DNA of 64,000 nt, from contig NZ_AP023367.1 in assembly GCF_014218335.1 (NCBI RefSeq), positions 4,087,501 to 4,151,500 of the forward strand. Direction: 5' to 3'. A model generated the notes under the pieces. The model did not search any database. It had not been told where the DNA came from and saw nothing but the letters and a program-made list of their open reading frames with translations. A program made the position numbers and the translations under genes. This DNA is from Anaerocolumna cellulosilytica. Lineage in GTDB: Bacteria > Bacillota > Clostridia > Lachnospirales > Lachnospiraceae. Positions 51,392-60,744 of this stretch are shown piece after piece. Every line of letters starts with the position of its first letter. Within the stretch, counting starts at the first letter, position 1.

Positions 51392-54244
51392 CTATACCAA
51401 CCTTAAGGAAAGCAGTGAAACTCTACTCTCTAATACCAAGTATAAGTCATGTATTCCGGTAGTTGTTTTTATTTGTTGGGAACAGCTAACAAAAGCTTCA
51501 CTTCCAAGCGTTATCGGTATTTCGATTGTACAAATCGGCTCTTCTTGTATGGAATCAATATATACAAAAATCCTTCTTCCACCTTCTGCTGTAGCTGCCT
51601 CTAATACTACAGCCGTTCTATTATTCATATTTACCTGTTGGTACTTAAGAATACCGTGCGTGTACTTTGTTACGAGATAATGCTTTGCCAACTTTTTTGA
51701 AAATAACATGGCCACCCCTTCTTTATCATCATAATTGATGGAAGGTGTTGTTTTTTCTAAGGTTTGAGCCGGTATATTCTCTCCATCAATCCAGATCCTA
51801 TGTTCTAACCGGATATCCTCACTGCTGCTGCCTGCCTGGAATATATATTCTCCGCTCTCAACACAAAATTTTTCTCTTGTCACATCATAAAACTGTAGAG
51901 TCTCCTTGTTTATATCAAACGTTATCTCTTTTGTCTCTCCTGCTTCTATATAGATTCTCTGAAAACCGCAAAGTTGTTTTAACGGCCTATCCACGCGGGA
52001 TTTCATAGCTCTAAAATATATTTGTACTACCTCTTCCCCTCCAAATTTAGAAGTATTTTTTACATTCAGGGTTACTTGTATTTTTTCGGAATGTCCATTA
52101 CTGTTCTCTAAAAGCTTTACTATAAGTTTATCATATAAGAATGCTGAATAACTGAGCCCGTGTCCAAATGGGAATAAGGGTTTACCATCATAATATAAAT
52201 ATGTGGTGCGATTTTTTTTTATATCATAATCCATAATATCCGGTAATTCTCGTACTGAAGTATACCAGGTCATAGGTACTCTGCCAGCAGGATTATAACT
52301 TCCATACAGTACCTCAGTCAAAGCTTTTCCAAGCTCTGGTCCGGCATGACATGTATGAAGAATCGCTGGTATATGTATTTTTTCCCAATTCAGGGCATAG
52401 GGATAACTTGCAACCACCACTACAATTGTATTTGGATTCACATCATATACTGCACGAATTAGTTCCTGTTGGTGTTTCGGAAGCACAATATCCTCCCTGT
52501 CATAGCACTCTCTTGCAACCTGCATCGGATCATTTCCAACTATAACGATTGCTGTCTTAGCTTCTCTGGCTAATGCCTTAGCACGTTCGATACCACTGGA
52601 TTGTATCTCAAGCTGAAACTGCTTTTCCTCCGTCATTCTTGAGGGCAAACTACTTTTTAAATAACCATCCTTGTCAATTAAAGCTTCCATACCATTCCAT
52701 AAATTTATGGTAGTATATTCTTCCTGCTTCATATCTGTGAACTTTTTGCAGTTAAACCCTTCCTTAACAAACCAATGATAGGTACTTATTCCAGTAGCTT
52801 TTATTCCTTCTTCCCCTTCATCTCTTAAGAACTTTTTATGGCAGACGGAATAGAAGTTTTGAACATCTCTATCCCAGGAATGGCATTCAAATATTTCCCT
52901 CTCTCCTGGGATGTCCGCTTCTGTAACTACTTCTCCGCTATCCCTGACCGTTAAATAGTTCCCTGTTGCTTTTACCTTAAAGGCAATACGGTCATAGCCG
53001 TTATCATAACTTACGGCCTCTTCTCCTAAATATTCTTTTAACCCTGTTAAAGGTGATACCTGATAGGTAGAAAATCCCGTATACCAGTCGGCATAATTCG
53101 TATCTGCCAATGGTCCGATAACTGCCACTTTCCCACTTTCTTTACTAAGAGGTAATATTCCGCTATTTTTTAGTAATACCATCTGCTCCTTTGCTGCCCT
53201 ATTATTTAAAGCTATATGTTCTTTACAGATTATTATCTGCTCTGATATCTTTGCATAGGGATTCCGGTCTTCAGGGTCAAATTCCCCCAGATGAAAACGG
53301 ACCTTGAGTACTCTTTTCAAGCTCTCGTTTAACTCCGCTTCTGTCAGTAGATTGGTTCGTATGGCTTCCAAAACAGCAGTATATACCAGTTCTTTATCAT
53401 CAGTCATAATATCCGTACCGGCTCGTATGGCAAGTGCTACACTTTCTGCATGGGAATCTACATAGTGATGTTCCGTAATGTTTTGCGAGAAATCACAGCC
53501 GTCACTTACAACAAACTCCAATCCCCACTGGTCTTTGACTACAGTCTTCAATTCCGGATTCAGTATAGCAGGCACTCCAGACAATTCATTATAAGCTGCC
53601 ATAATAGATACAGCTCCTCCTTCCGTGATGGCCGGTTGGAAAGCCTTATAATAGTACTCATGCTTTGTTCGGGGCTCTAGGTTCGCAGAGCATTTGCCCC
53701 TGTCTTTTTCATTATTATTGGCACAAAAATGCTTCAAGGTCGGGGCTGTGAGATAATAAAATTCATCATCCCCTTTCAGTCCCTTCGTATATGCTTTCGT
53801 CATTTCTCCGGTAAGATACGGATCCTCTCCATAAGCTTCTTCGGTTCTTCCCCATCTTGGATCACGCTCCATATCTACAGTAGGGCCCCATACCATTAAC
53901 TTTCCTTTTTTCTCTTTTTGATAATAAACTCTGGTCTCTTTGCCTGCCGCCTCCCCGATTTGATACATCAAATTCGTATCAAAAGTAGCAGCTAAACCAA
54001 TTGGCTGAGGAAATACCGTTGACGGTTCATTACTGCTTCTTCCAACATACCCTCTCGCTATCTCGCAGCCAATCCACCATTCTGAGATACCAAGCCGTTC
54101 AATTCCTTGTTGTTGGGCAGATATAAGTCCTGCCTTTTCCTCTAAAGTAAGTCTGGATATTAAATCATCAATCCGCTCCTTTAAGGGTAAGTCCGGATTC
54201 CAAAAAGGCAAAGTTCTATACTTTGCCATACCTTTTTGTAACAT
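51392..54244 (-). CDS. GH3 beta-glucosidase with inserted domain
   Basis: A 950-residue intracellular GH3 enzyme. The (beta/alpha)8 domain (residues ~25-330) holds the nucleophile Asp248 (EFVVSDGCD) and substrate-binding KHF. The alpha/beta sandwich begins near 350 and resumes after an insertion at ~420-550 (KATGNYLTVRD onward) resembling a beta-trefoil or fascin-like fold. A fibronectin-III-like C-terminal domain (from ~730) follows. No signal peptide. AAAGGAGG precedes the ATG. It ends the transporter operon and would hydrolyse imported beta-glucosides. Confidence 0.92.
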   Translation of the reverse strand: MLQKGMAKYRTLPFWNPDLPLKERIDDLISRLTLEEKAGLISAQQQGIERLGISEWWIGCEIARGYVGRSSNEPSTVFPQPIGLAATFDTNLMYQIGEAAGKETRVYYQKEKKGKLMVWGPTVDMERDPRWGRTEEAYGEDPYLTGEMTKAYTKGLKGDDEFYYLTAPTLKHFCANNNEKDRGKCSANLEPRTKHEYYYKAFQPAITEGGAVSIMAAYNELSGVPAILNPELKTVVKDQWGLEFVVSDGCDFSQNITEHHYVDSHAESVALAIRAGTDIMTDDKELVYTAVLEAIRTNLLTEAELNESLKRVLKVRFHLGEFDPEDRNPYAKISEQIIICKEHIALNNRAAKEQMVLLKNSGILPLSKESGKVAVIGPLADTNYADWYTGFSTYQVSPLTGLKEYLGEEAVSYDNGYDRIAFKVKATGNYLTVRDSGEVVTEADIPGEREIFECHSWDRDVQNFYSVCHKKFLRDEGEEGIKATGISTYHWFVKEGFNCKKFTDMKQEEYTTINLWNGMEALIDKDGYLKSSLPSRMTEEKQFQLEIQSSGIERAKALAREAKTAIVIVGNDPMQVARECYDREDIVLPKHQQELIRAVYDVNPNTIVVVVASYPYALNWEKIHIPAILHTCHAGPELGKALTEVLYGSYNPAGRVPMTWYTSVRELPDIMDYDIKKNRTTYLYYDGKPLFPFGHGLSYSAFLYDKLIVKLLENSNGHSEKIQVTLNVKNTSKFGGEEVVQIYFRAMKSRVDRPLKQLCGFQRIYIEAGETKEITFDINKETLQFYDVTREKFCVESGEYIFQAGSSSEDIRLEHRIWIDGENIPAQTLEKTTPSINYDDKEGVAMLFSKKLAKHYLVTKYTHGILKYQQVNMNNRTAVVLEAATAEGGRRIFVYIDSIQEEPICTIEIPITLGSEAFVSCSQQIKTTTGIHDLYLVLESRVSLLSLRLV

Positions 54245-54312
54245 ATATAACTCCTCCTTTCATAGCTAACACACATAGATATTTAGGTACGGGCTTTAAT
54301 CAACAGGTTCGG

Positions 54313-54990
54313 CTATTCATTGAAATCCTGTACTTTCAGAGACGCTTCATTGGAATGTTCATCCTCCCATTCTCCTTTTAATTGCTCCAACTGTTCAAAT
54401 ATTTTAAGAACATATGCCGATACTATAAAAGTTACGATACCGATTCCAAGAACTATAACAAAGAACAAAGTGGTAGTGGAATAAAAACCAAGAAACAGTA
54501 ATGCTGCTATCAGTATAATTATAATAAGTGTACGGAAAAAATAACGTATGGATATGGCAATTGAATTTAGTAAAATCCTTCCGACCGAATTATTATATCT
54601 TGCCAATAAAGGAAATGCATAAATGAAAGAAAATACATACAGTACGGTAGCTAAAATAGTTACTCCCTGAAAGAATAGTTTCACTTCCTCAGCTTTATAA
54701 AACAACTGATAATAATTTGTTCCAAGAACTACCCCAAAAGCCAGAAAAAGCAGCCATACTATGGTTCCTTGTTTTAGATTTTCATAAAATGCTTTCAAAA
54801 AACTTTTAACAATATAATCTTCTTCGTCCTTTACAAGCTTCATATTCACATAATACACGGCTGTTGTTGCTGCTCCTATTGTTACAATTGGCAGACTGCA
54901 TACAAGCCATAATAGACTCAAAATTAAAATATCCGTTAGTTTTGATAACAGATTGTATAACGGACTGTTCATACTAAAAAAACTCTTCAT
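54313..54990 (-). CDS. YesL-like DUF624 membrane protein
   Basis: The 225-residue protein has about five hydrophobic helices starting with LSLLWLVCSLPIVTIGAATTAVY split by polar residues, the N-terminal DUF624/YesL pattern. YesL-type genes accompany YesM/YesN-controlled sugar ABC transporters, as here. The role is unknown; a membrane accessory of the transporter is inferred. It lies between the binding protein and GH3 genes, after a hairpin. Confidence 0.88.
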   Translation of the reverse strand: MKSFFSMNSPLYNLLSKLTDILILSLLWLVCSLPIVTIGAATTAVYYVNMKLVKDEEDYIVKSFLKAFYENLKQGTIVWLLFLAFGVVLGTNYYQLFYKAEEVKLFFQGVTILATVLYVFSFIYAFPLLARYNNSVGRILLNSIAISIRYFFRTLIIIILIAALLFLGFYSTTTLFFVIVLGIGIVTFIVSAYVLKIFEQLEQLKGEWEDEHSNEASLKVQDFNE

Positions 54991-55020
54991 AATGCCCTCT
55001 TTTTTTTAATAAATATTTAA

Positions 55021-55061
55021 TATGCGTTATATTTTTCCAGGTTTGAAAAATATAACGCATA
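55021..55061 (-). promoter_or_regulatory. 17-bp stem between binding protein and YesL genes
   Basis: TATGCGTTATATTTTTC and its complement flank a short loop. On the minus strand it follows the solute-binding-protein stop with no strong T run, so it may stabilise that mRNA and lower expression of the downstream genes. Confidence 0.65.
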
Positions 55062-55083
55062 GTTATAATCCATTTATATTCGA

Positions 55084-56814
55084 TTAGTCAGCTTTCCAAA
55101 AGGCTGCTTTCTTCTGTATAAGCTCAGTCATCTCTGTATTTGCTTTTTCTAATCCTGCTGCTTTTAGTTTCTCCTGAAATTCCTGCCATAGAGAATCAAA
55201 TTTTTCAGGTGTACTGATGGTTAACTGTACCAAATACTGCCAAGATATCTCATCAGCCTGAGCTACAAAGGAGCTTAACATAGAATCAGTTGGGATTGCT
55301 AACTGCCATACAGCACCATAATCAGATACAGGGAATTCATCTGTCTGAGGGAATATATCTATTAACATTGTTGCTCCCCATGCTTCTACCGCTTTCTTCT
55401 CTGCTGGATTGTAATTAGCAATCTTTGATTCAACAGATACGGTTGTATAAGTCTCTCCATTAGCATCTACGCGTCCGTCACCATATTCCGGAAACGGATA
55501 GGAATGGAATCCAACACCTGTTTTTTTCGAATACTCGGAATCAGATTTGCTGTATTTGTATTCCTCCTCCGGTACATAACGTTTGCCATTGTCATCCAAC
55601 TTATAGTTAATTCCTTCTATTCCCCAGTGGTTTAATATCTGCGCTTCATCAGAACACATCCAGTCTAAAAATTTAATTGCTGCAACCGGATCCTCACATG
55701 CAGTCGTAATTCCGACACCCCATCCTCCTGAATAACCTTGATCCATAAGTGAAGCATTTTTAATATTTTCATTCAAAGATATCGGAAGTCCTGCATAGGA
55801 TCTTTCATACATGTCTGCTGCCAGTAAGGAAGCTACAGCAGTATTATAATCCCAGCTTGCATCAGCCAAACCTAAAACACGGCCGGTTGCTATTTTAGCC
55901 AGATAGTCATCGTGTGTCTGCGTTGCAAATTCCGGATCTAGTAACCCGGTGTTATACATATGATTTAGCCACTTATAATACTCATACTGCCCGTCAGCAG
56001 CATGCTTATAAGTTGCCTGATAGTTGTTGGCATCATCTATAATCCATTGACCATTATCAGCAGCTCCGGAAGCCATTCCGGAAGGATTGGCTAAAGTGAT
56101 ATACCAATGCCAGTCTGTAGTTGATAATGTCATGCCGATGGTGTCATAAGTACTTCCGTCCGGTCCGGTCATTGTAGGATTTTTTGCAATATAATTCTTA
56201 ATGAGCTCTTCATACTCCTGTAGGGTTTTAGGAATGGCATAGCCAGCATCTTCCAACACTGCATACTGAAGCTGCATAGAACCATCCGTAGCATATTTTT
56301 GTGCCCCAACACCATTCGCACCAAGGGCATAAATAGCTGGATCCTCTTCACTGTATTTCAGACGGTTTAACATATCTCCGAAAAGCTTTTTGATATTAGG
56401 ACCATATTGTTCAATCAAGTCTGTTAAATCAATTAAAGCTCCGGCATCAATTAACTGTGTCGTATCCCCTTTTGCATAAATTAAATCAGGATATTCCTGA
56501 GATGCAATCATAAGTGCAATTCTCTGGTCATCTCCATCAATGGGATAATCTGTTTCTAAGGTTACACCTGTACGCTTTGTAATCTCTTGCGCTACCGGGT
56601 CGGTCCAAGGATCCCCTTTACTATCTGCACTGTAAAAGGTAAATGTTTTAGGGACAATTTCTTCTGCATCCTGCGTCGGTCCCGCTCCTTCAGTAACCGG
56701 TGCTGCAGATGGGTCAGTCGAAGTCTGACTGCCTTTGTTTGTCTTACATCCTGCTAAAATTGTGGCAAGCATGGTTACTACCAACAATAGGGATATAATT
56801 TTTTTCTTTTTCAT
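55084..56814 (-). CDS. LplA-type sugar-binding lipoprotein
   Basis: The 576-residue extracellular solute-binding protein has a lipobox (LAGC, Cys23) and an acidic/Thr-rich spacer. Two periplasmic-binding lobes of the family-1 type follow (RIALMIASQEYPDLIYAKG, KFLDWMCSDEAQ). Paired with the two LplB/LplC-type permeases upstream, it captures an oligosaccharide. No ATPase gene is adjacent; such transporters commonly share the MsmK-type ATPase. The sugar is likely a beta-glucoside given the GH3 gene. Confidence 0.92.
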   Translation of the reverse strand: MKKKKIISLLLVVTMLATILAGCKTNKGSQTSTDPSAAPVTEGAGPTQDAEEIVPKTFTFYSADSKGDPWTDPVAQEITKRTGVTLETDYPIDGDDQRIALMIASQEYPDLIYAKGDTTQLIDAGALIDLTDLIEQYGPNIKKLFGDMLNRLKYSEEDPAIYALGANGVGAQKYATDGSMQLQYAVLEDAGYAIPKTLQEYEELIKNYIAKNPTMTGPDGSTYDTIGMTLSTTDWHWYITLANPSGMASGAADNGQWIIDDANNYQATYKHAADGQYEYYKWLNHMYNTGLLDPEFATQTHDDYLAKIATGRVLGLADASWDYNTAVASLLAADMYERSYAGLPISLNENIKNASLMDQGYSGGWGVGITTACEDPVAAIKFLDWMCSDEAQILNHWGIEGINYKLDDNGKRYVPEEEYKYSKSDSEYSKKTGVGFHSYPFPEYGDGRVDANGETYTTVSVESKIANYNPAEKKAVEAWGATMLIDIFPQTDEFPVSDYGAVWQLAIPTDSMLSSFVAQADEISWQYLVQLTISTPEKFDSLWQEFQEKLKAAGLEKANTEMTELIQKKAAFWKAD

Positions 56815-57000
56815 GAATTTTCCCCCAATCTAAATTATTTGGATTTTATTTAATTCCTGTGTTTTTAGAATCTATCCTAGTTGGAACACAATCTTAAGCC
56901 TCAGGTATTTTATATTGTTAAGTGCGTTTTATACCTTATCTTTTTTAATTGAATTCTATCTGAAAGGATTTCTTCTTAGTATTACAGAACTTAAATCAGA

Positions 57001-57912
57001 TTAACTTTTCACCGCCCCAAGGGTCATTCCACCTACAAAGTATTTCTGTAAAAACGGATAAACAACCACAATAGGTACGGTTACAATTACCGTAATTGCC
57101 ATTCTGACAGACTGAGGCGTTATGGTGGCTACGGTTTCAAGGGCTGCTGCCTGATGCATGCTACTCAAATTGATTCCCGTATCATTGAGTATTTCATACA
57201 GTTTGTATTGTAACGTCGGCAGGTTTCTTGCATAAAAATAGGTATCCATAAAAGAGTTCCATTGTCCAACCGCCACAAATAAAGCCACAGTAGCCAGTAC
57301 CGGTTTACACAGAGGTACTATGATTTTATAAAATACAATAAAGTCATTGGCACCATCAATTTGTGCGGATTCCTGTAAGGCTGTTGGCAGTCCGTCTATA
57401 AAGGAACGAACCAAAAGTATGTTATAGACCCATATCAAAGATGGTATAATATATACTAAAAAACTATTGCTTAAACGGAGAGTTCTGGCGATTAGCAGGT
57501 ATTCCGGCACCAGACCACCGCTTACATACATGGTCACTATAAAAATTATGGTAAACAGCTTGTTAAAATAAAAATCTCTTCGGCTGAATACAAATGAAAT
57601 CATGACCGTGGCAGCAAGATTGGTTATTGTTCCAGCTACCGTCCTAAGCACAGATATCAAGAACGGAAATAGTAGTTTTTCTTCCCGAAACAGCTTCTCG
57701 TAATTCGCCCAAGTAAATTTTCTTGGAATGATAAAATTCATCCCTCTAACCGTATCCAGAGAATCATTTAGAGAAATAGCAACCACATTTAAAAACGGAT
57801 ATAAGGTGGCTATTATAACTACAATAAAAAATACCACTAAACAGATGTCAAACGTTGTAATTTTATTTGAGTTTCTTTTGATTTTCCCTTTTTCTTCCTT
57901 TAATTTTACCAT
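57001..57912 (-). CDS. LplC/YtcP-type ABC sugar permease
   Basis: The 303-residue permease has six membrane helices and the EAA loop (ALQESAQIDGANDFIVFYKI) that contacts the ATPase. The N-terminal NKITTFDICLVVFF helix matches the carbohydrate-specific YtcP class. It follows the LplB-type gene by 11 bp and precedes the binding protein. GGAGGG precedes the ATG. Part of the beta-glucoside uptake operon. Confidence 0.94.
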   Translation of the reverse strand: MVKLKEEKGKIKRNSNKITTFDICLVVFFIVVIIATLYPFLNVVAISLNDSLDTVRGMNFIIPRKFTWANYEKLFREEKLLFPFLISVLRTVAGTITNLAATVMISFVFSRRDFYFNKLFTIIFIVTMYVSGGLVPEYLLIARTLRLSNSFLVYIIPSLIWVYNILLVRSFIDGLPTALQESAQIDGANDFIVFYKIIVPLCKPVLATVALFVAVGQWNSFMDTYFYARNLPTLQYKLYEILNDTGINLSSMHQAAALETVATITPQSVRMAITVIVTVPIVVVYPFLQKYFVGGMTLGAVKS

Positions 57913-57923
57913 GCCACTCCCTC

Positions 57924-58904
57924 CTAAACAAGCGAACCTTCGCCAATTTTATTTGCTATTTTATTGGCACCCATTAGCAATAAGAGACTTATTGCTGACT
58001 TAAAGATACCAACTGCCGTACCAAAGGAGTAGTTATTTTCACCAATACCAAACAAATAAGCATACCAATCAAGTACGTTGGCATAGTCTTTTGTTATGGC
58101 ATTACTCATAAGCATCTGTCTCTCCATTCCAATATTTAACACAGAACCTATACTTAGAATAAGCAGCACGATTATTGTAGGGCGTATACCCGGTAAAGTA
58201 ATATGCCACATCCTGCGAAATCTTCCAGCACCGTCTACCTTGGCTGCTTCATAAAGCCCCTGATCTATTCCTGTCATAGCCGATAAATAGATAATGGCAT
58301 CCCAGCCACATTCTTTCCATACATTAACAAGGCATACCACAAACCAGAACCTGGGACCGGTCTGACTTAGAAATTTAATGGGTTCGGAGATGATACCCAT
58401 ACTCATAAGTATTTGATTAAGTACACCGGAATCCTTTAAGAATATCTGCGCAATACTTGCAATAATAACCCAGGACACAAAATGGGGCAGGTATGATATG
58501 GTTTGAGTTAGTTTTTTAAACCGCATTACCCTAAGTTCATTTAAAAGCAAAGCAAAAATTATAGCTGTTGCAAACCCCAGTACGATACTGATACCACTCA
58601 TTGCAAGCGTATTTCTAAGAGCGGCATAAAACATATCTCTGCTAAAAACATCTTTAAAATTCTTTAACCCCACCCATTCTCTTTCCCATACGGGAAGTAC
58701 AAAGGATTTTGGCCTCACGTTCTGAAAAGCCATGCTCCAGCCCCACAAAGGTACATACTTAAATATAATGATCCAAATAATAAAGGGAACCGACATAAAA
58801 TATAAATATCTCTGTTTCCGTATCAGATTCCATGTCAATTTCTGTTTTTTCGGTTTTTGTACCATCATACCGTCTACTTTATGATACTTAATCTTTTTAC
58901 CCAT
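57924..58904 (-). CDS. LplB-type ABC sugar permease, first operon gene
   Basis: The 326-residue permease has six helices and the EAA-type loop (GLYEAAKVDGAGRFRRMWHI), with a basic N-terminus typical of LplB proteins. It is the first gene after a promoter with a hairpin at its 5' end. It forms the transmembrane pore with the LplC-type protein. AGGGGAA precedes the ATG. Confidence 0.94.
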   Translation of the reverse strand: MGKKIKYHKVDGMMVQKPKKQKLTWNLIRKQRYLYFMSVPFIIWIIIFKYVPLWGWSMAFQNVRPKSFVLPVWEREWVGLKNFKDVFSRDMFYAALRNTLAMSGISIVLGFATAIIFALLLNELRVMRFKKLTQTISYLPHFVSWVIIASIAQIFLKDSGVLNQILMSMGIISEPIKFLSQTGPRFWFVVCLVNVWKECGWDAIIYLSAMTGIDQGLYEAAKVDGAGRFRRMWHITLPGIRPTIIVLLILSIGSVLNIGMERQMLMSNAITKDYANVLDWYAYLFGIGENNYSFGTAVGIFKSAISLLLLMGANKIANKIGEGSLV

Positions 58905-58925
58905 ACGGTATTCCCCTTTCCTTCT

Positions 58926-58974
58926 ATAGGAACTGCAAAGCTCTGTTTTGCAGTTCCTATTTTATACTATTATA
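58926..58974 (-). promoter_or_regulatory. Transporter-operon -10 box and 5'-terminal hairpin
   Basis: TATAAT on the minus strand (58969-58974) lacks a good -35 box (TGTTCA), consistent with activation by YesN. The predicted transcript starts almost directly with a 14-bp stem (ATAGGAACTGCAAA and complement, 58926-58960), ending near the lplB ribosome site. A stem at the extreme 5' end would protect the mRNA. Confidence 0.6.
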
Positions 58975-59199
58975 GTAAAGAAAAAAAAAAGTGAACACCC
59001 AAATAAATTTATATATTTTACCCTAATTTTTATATATTTTTCCAGTTTTTTTATTGGATATGATATCTATCTTTTATATAGCCATTTATTCATTGGCACT
59101 ATTGACTATCTTCTTCGTATCCCTCTCAAGTTTTTATATACAGCAATAAAATAATGCTTTCCAAAACATGTATCTTCTGGGTTTTAGAAAGCACAAAAA

Positions 59200-60711
59200 T
59201 TATTTATTTTTAAATTCTTTTGGACTGAGCCCTACATATTTCTTAAACTTAGAATAGAAATAATCAATGTTACTGTAACCCACTTGTTCAGATACCTGAT
59301 ATACTTTTAAATCAGATTCTGTTAACAGCCTTTTGGCATTCTTTATGCGTATGGAGTCCAAAACATTATTAAAGCTTTCACCTGTGCCCTTTTTAAATAT
59401 CTTACCAAGGTAAGCACTATTGTAGTTAAACATCCGGGCAATAGACTCTAATTTCAAGTCAGTCCTGTAGTTTTTTTCCATATAGGTTAACATCCGTTTA
59501 ATCACATTATCAGAGGATGTCCCCCCTACTAAACTGCTTAAATTGATTAAAAATTCATATTCTCTTTCCATTGCTATTTCCAAAGTGTAAGAATTTTTTA
59601 TTAATTCTATCACATCATTAATATCTGTATCATTCTGTTTTTTAATTTCATAGTTTTTTTCGAGCCTATGATGAATTTTAATTAAATTCTGCGTTATCTT
59701 TACCTTTACATCCGCTTCATTCCAAAGATTCACCCTGTAATACTCCCTGCGTCTTTGAAGCACTTCTTTTATTCCTGTTATATCCCCAATCTCTACTAAG
59801 CTGCCTAGGAGGTCAATTAAAGATTCTTCCTGAATGATTTTAGGATTTCGTAAGATAGTAATATCAATGATGTCTGCTTCTTCATACAAAAATTGATAAG
59901 CTGATAACATTTTAGCACATTCATAGGAAAAATGTATATCCTCCCAGTAATTAACGGTATGCCCTAGGGTTATAAACAGTTTATCCTTATTAATATTTCT
60001 CCTTTTATCACTATATTGCTTTAAAATCTCCCGAAACCGTTCATAAGTATAACCCTTTCCGATAAACACTTCTTTATCCTCTAGATATAACCGCTCCACA
60101 TCTCCTAGTAAGGCTGCTTCCTCCTTCCTCATTTCTTCTGGCTCTAACTCTTGGAAAAGTTTACGTTTTTGACTGAGAATTGCCACACTATAGTTATCCA
60201 TATGATAATTCAGACCATACTGCTTTAACTCTCCTCGGATATCCGTACTCTCTACTTTGTATAAAAGGAGTCTGCGAAGCAGTTCTTTTTTAGCTTTTAG
60301 CTCGCTATTACTAAAGTAAGCATCTAAATTCTTCTTAGCTTCTAATTCCTCTACCATATTCCTTATGCTTTCTTCCAGTTCTTCCTCATCAATTGGTTTT
60401 AGCAGATAAGCTCTGACCCCTAAAGAAATTGCCGATTTAGCGAATTCAAAATCTGAATGCCCCGTTAAGATAATAATTTTCCCATCAAAGCCCTGTTCTT
60501 TTGCTTGTTTAATAACTTCAAGACCAGACATTCCCGGCATTTTAATATCGATTAATACTAAATCCGGGTTAAGCGCAATTATTTTTTGCAGACCGTCCTT
60601 TCCGTCACATCCTTCTCCGCAGATGAATAGCCCCATACTTTCCCAGGATAATAAGGTTCTTATACCTTCTCTGACAATTGGCTCATCATCAATGATTAGC
60701 AATTTATACAT
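59200..60711 (-). CDS. YesN-type response regulator with AraC output
   Basis: The 503-residue regulator has a receiver domain (LIIDDEP, phosphoacceptor Asp in VLIDIKMPGMSG, KP in LLKPIDEEE). A helical linker of ~250 residues follows, then an AraC-type double helix-turn-helix (LESIARMFNYNSAYLGKIFK, VSEQVGYSNIDYFYSKFKKY). It should activate the sugar-uptake genes when phosphorylated by the adjacent YesM-like kinase. The ATG with AGGAGG just upstream (MYKLLIID) is chosen over the start eight codons earlier. Co-transcribed with the kinase. Confidence 0.93.
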   Translation of the reverse strand: MYKLLIIDDEPIVREGIRTLLSWESMGLFICGEGCDGKDGLQKIIALNPDLVLIDIKMPGMSGLEVIKQAKEQGFDGKIIILTGHSDFEFAKSAISLGVRAYLLKPIDEEELEESIRNMVEELEAKKNLDAYFSNSELKAKKELLRRLLLYKVESTDIRGELKQYGLNYHMDNYSVAILSQKRKLFQELEPEEMRKEEAALLGDVERLYLEDKEVFIGKGYTYERFREILKQYSDKRRNINKDKLFITLGHTVNYWEDIHFSYECAKMLSAYQFLYEEADIIDITILRNPKIIQEESLIDLLGSLVEIGDITGIKEVLQRRREYYRVNLWNEADVKVKITQNLIKIHHRLEKNYEIKKQNDTDINDVIELIKNSYTLEIAMEREYEFLINLSSLVGGTSSDNVIKRMLTYMEKNYRTDLKLESIARMFNYNSAYLGKIFKKGTGESFNNVLDSIRIKNAKRLLTESDLKVYQVSEQVGYSNIDYFYSKFKKYVGLSPKEFKNK

Positions 60712-60744
60712 AACTTTCCTCCTGTATCGTATCACTTACCTTTT

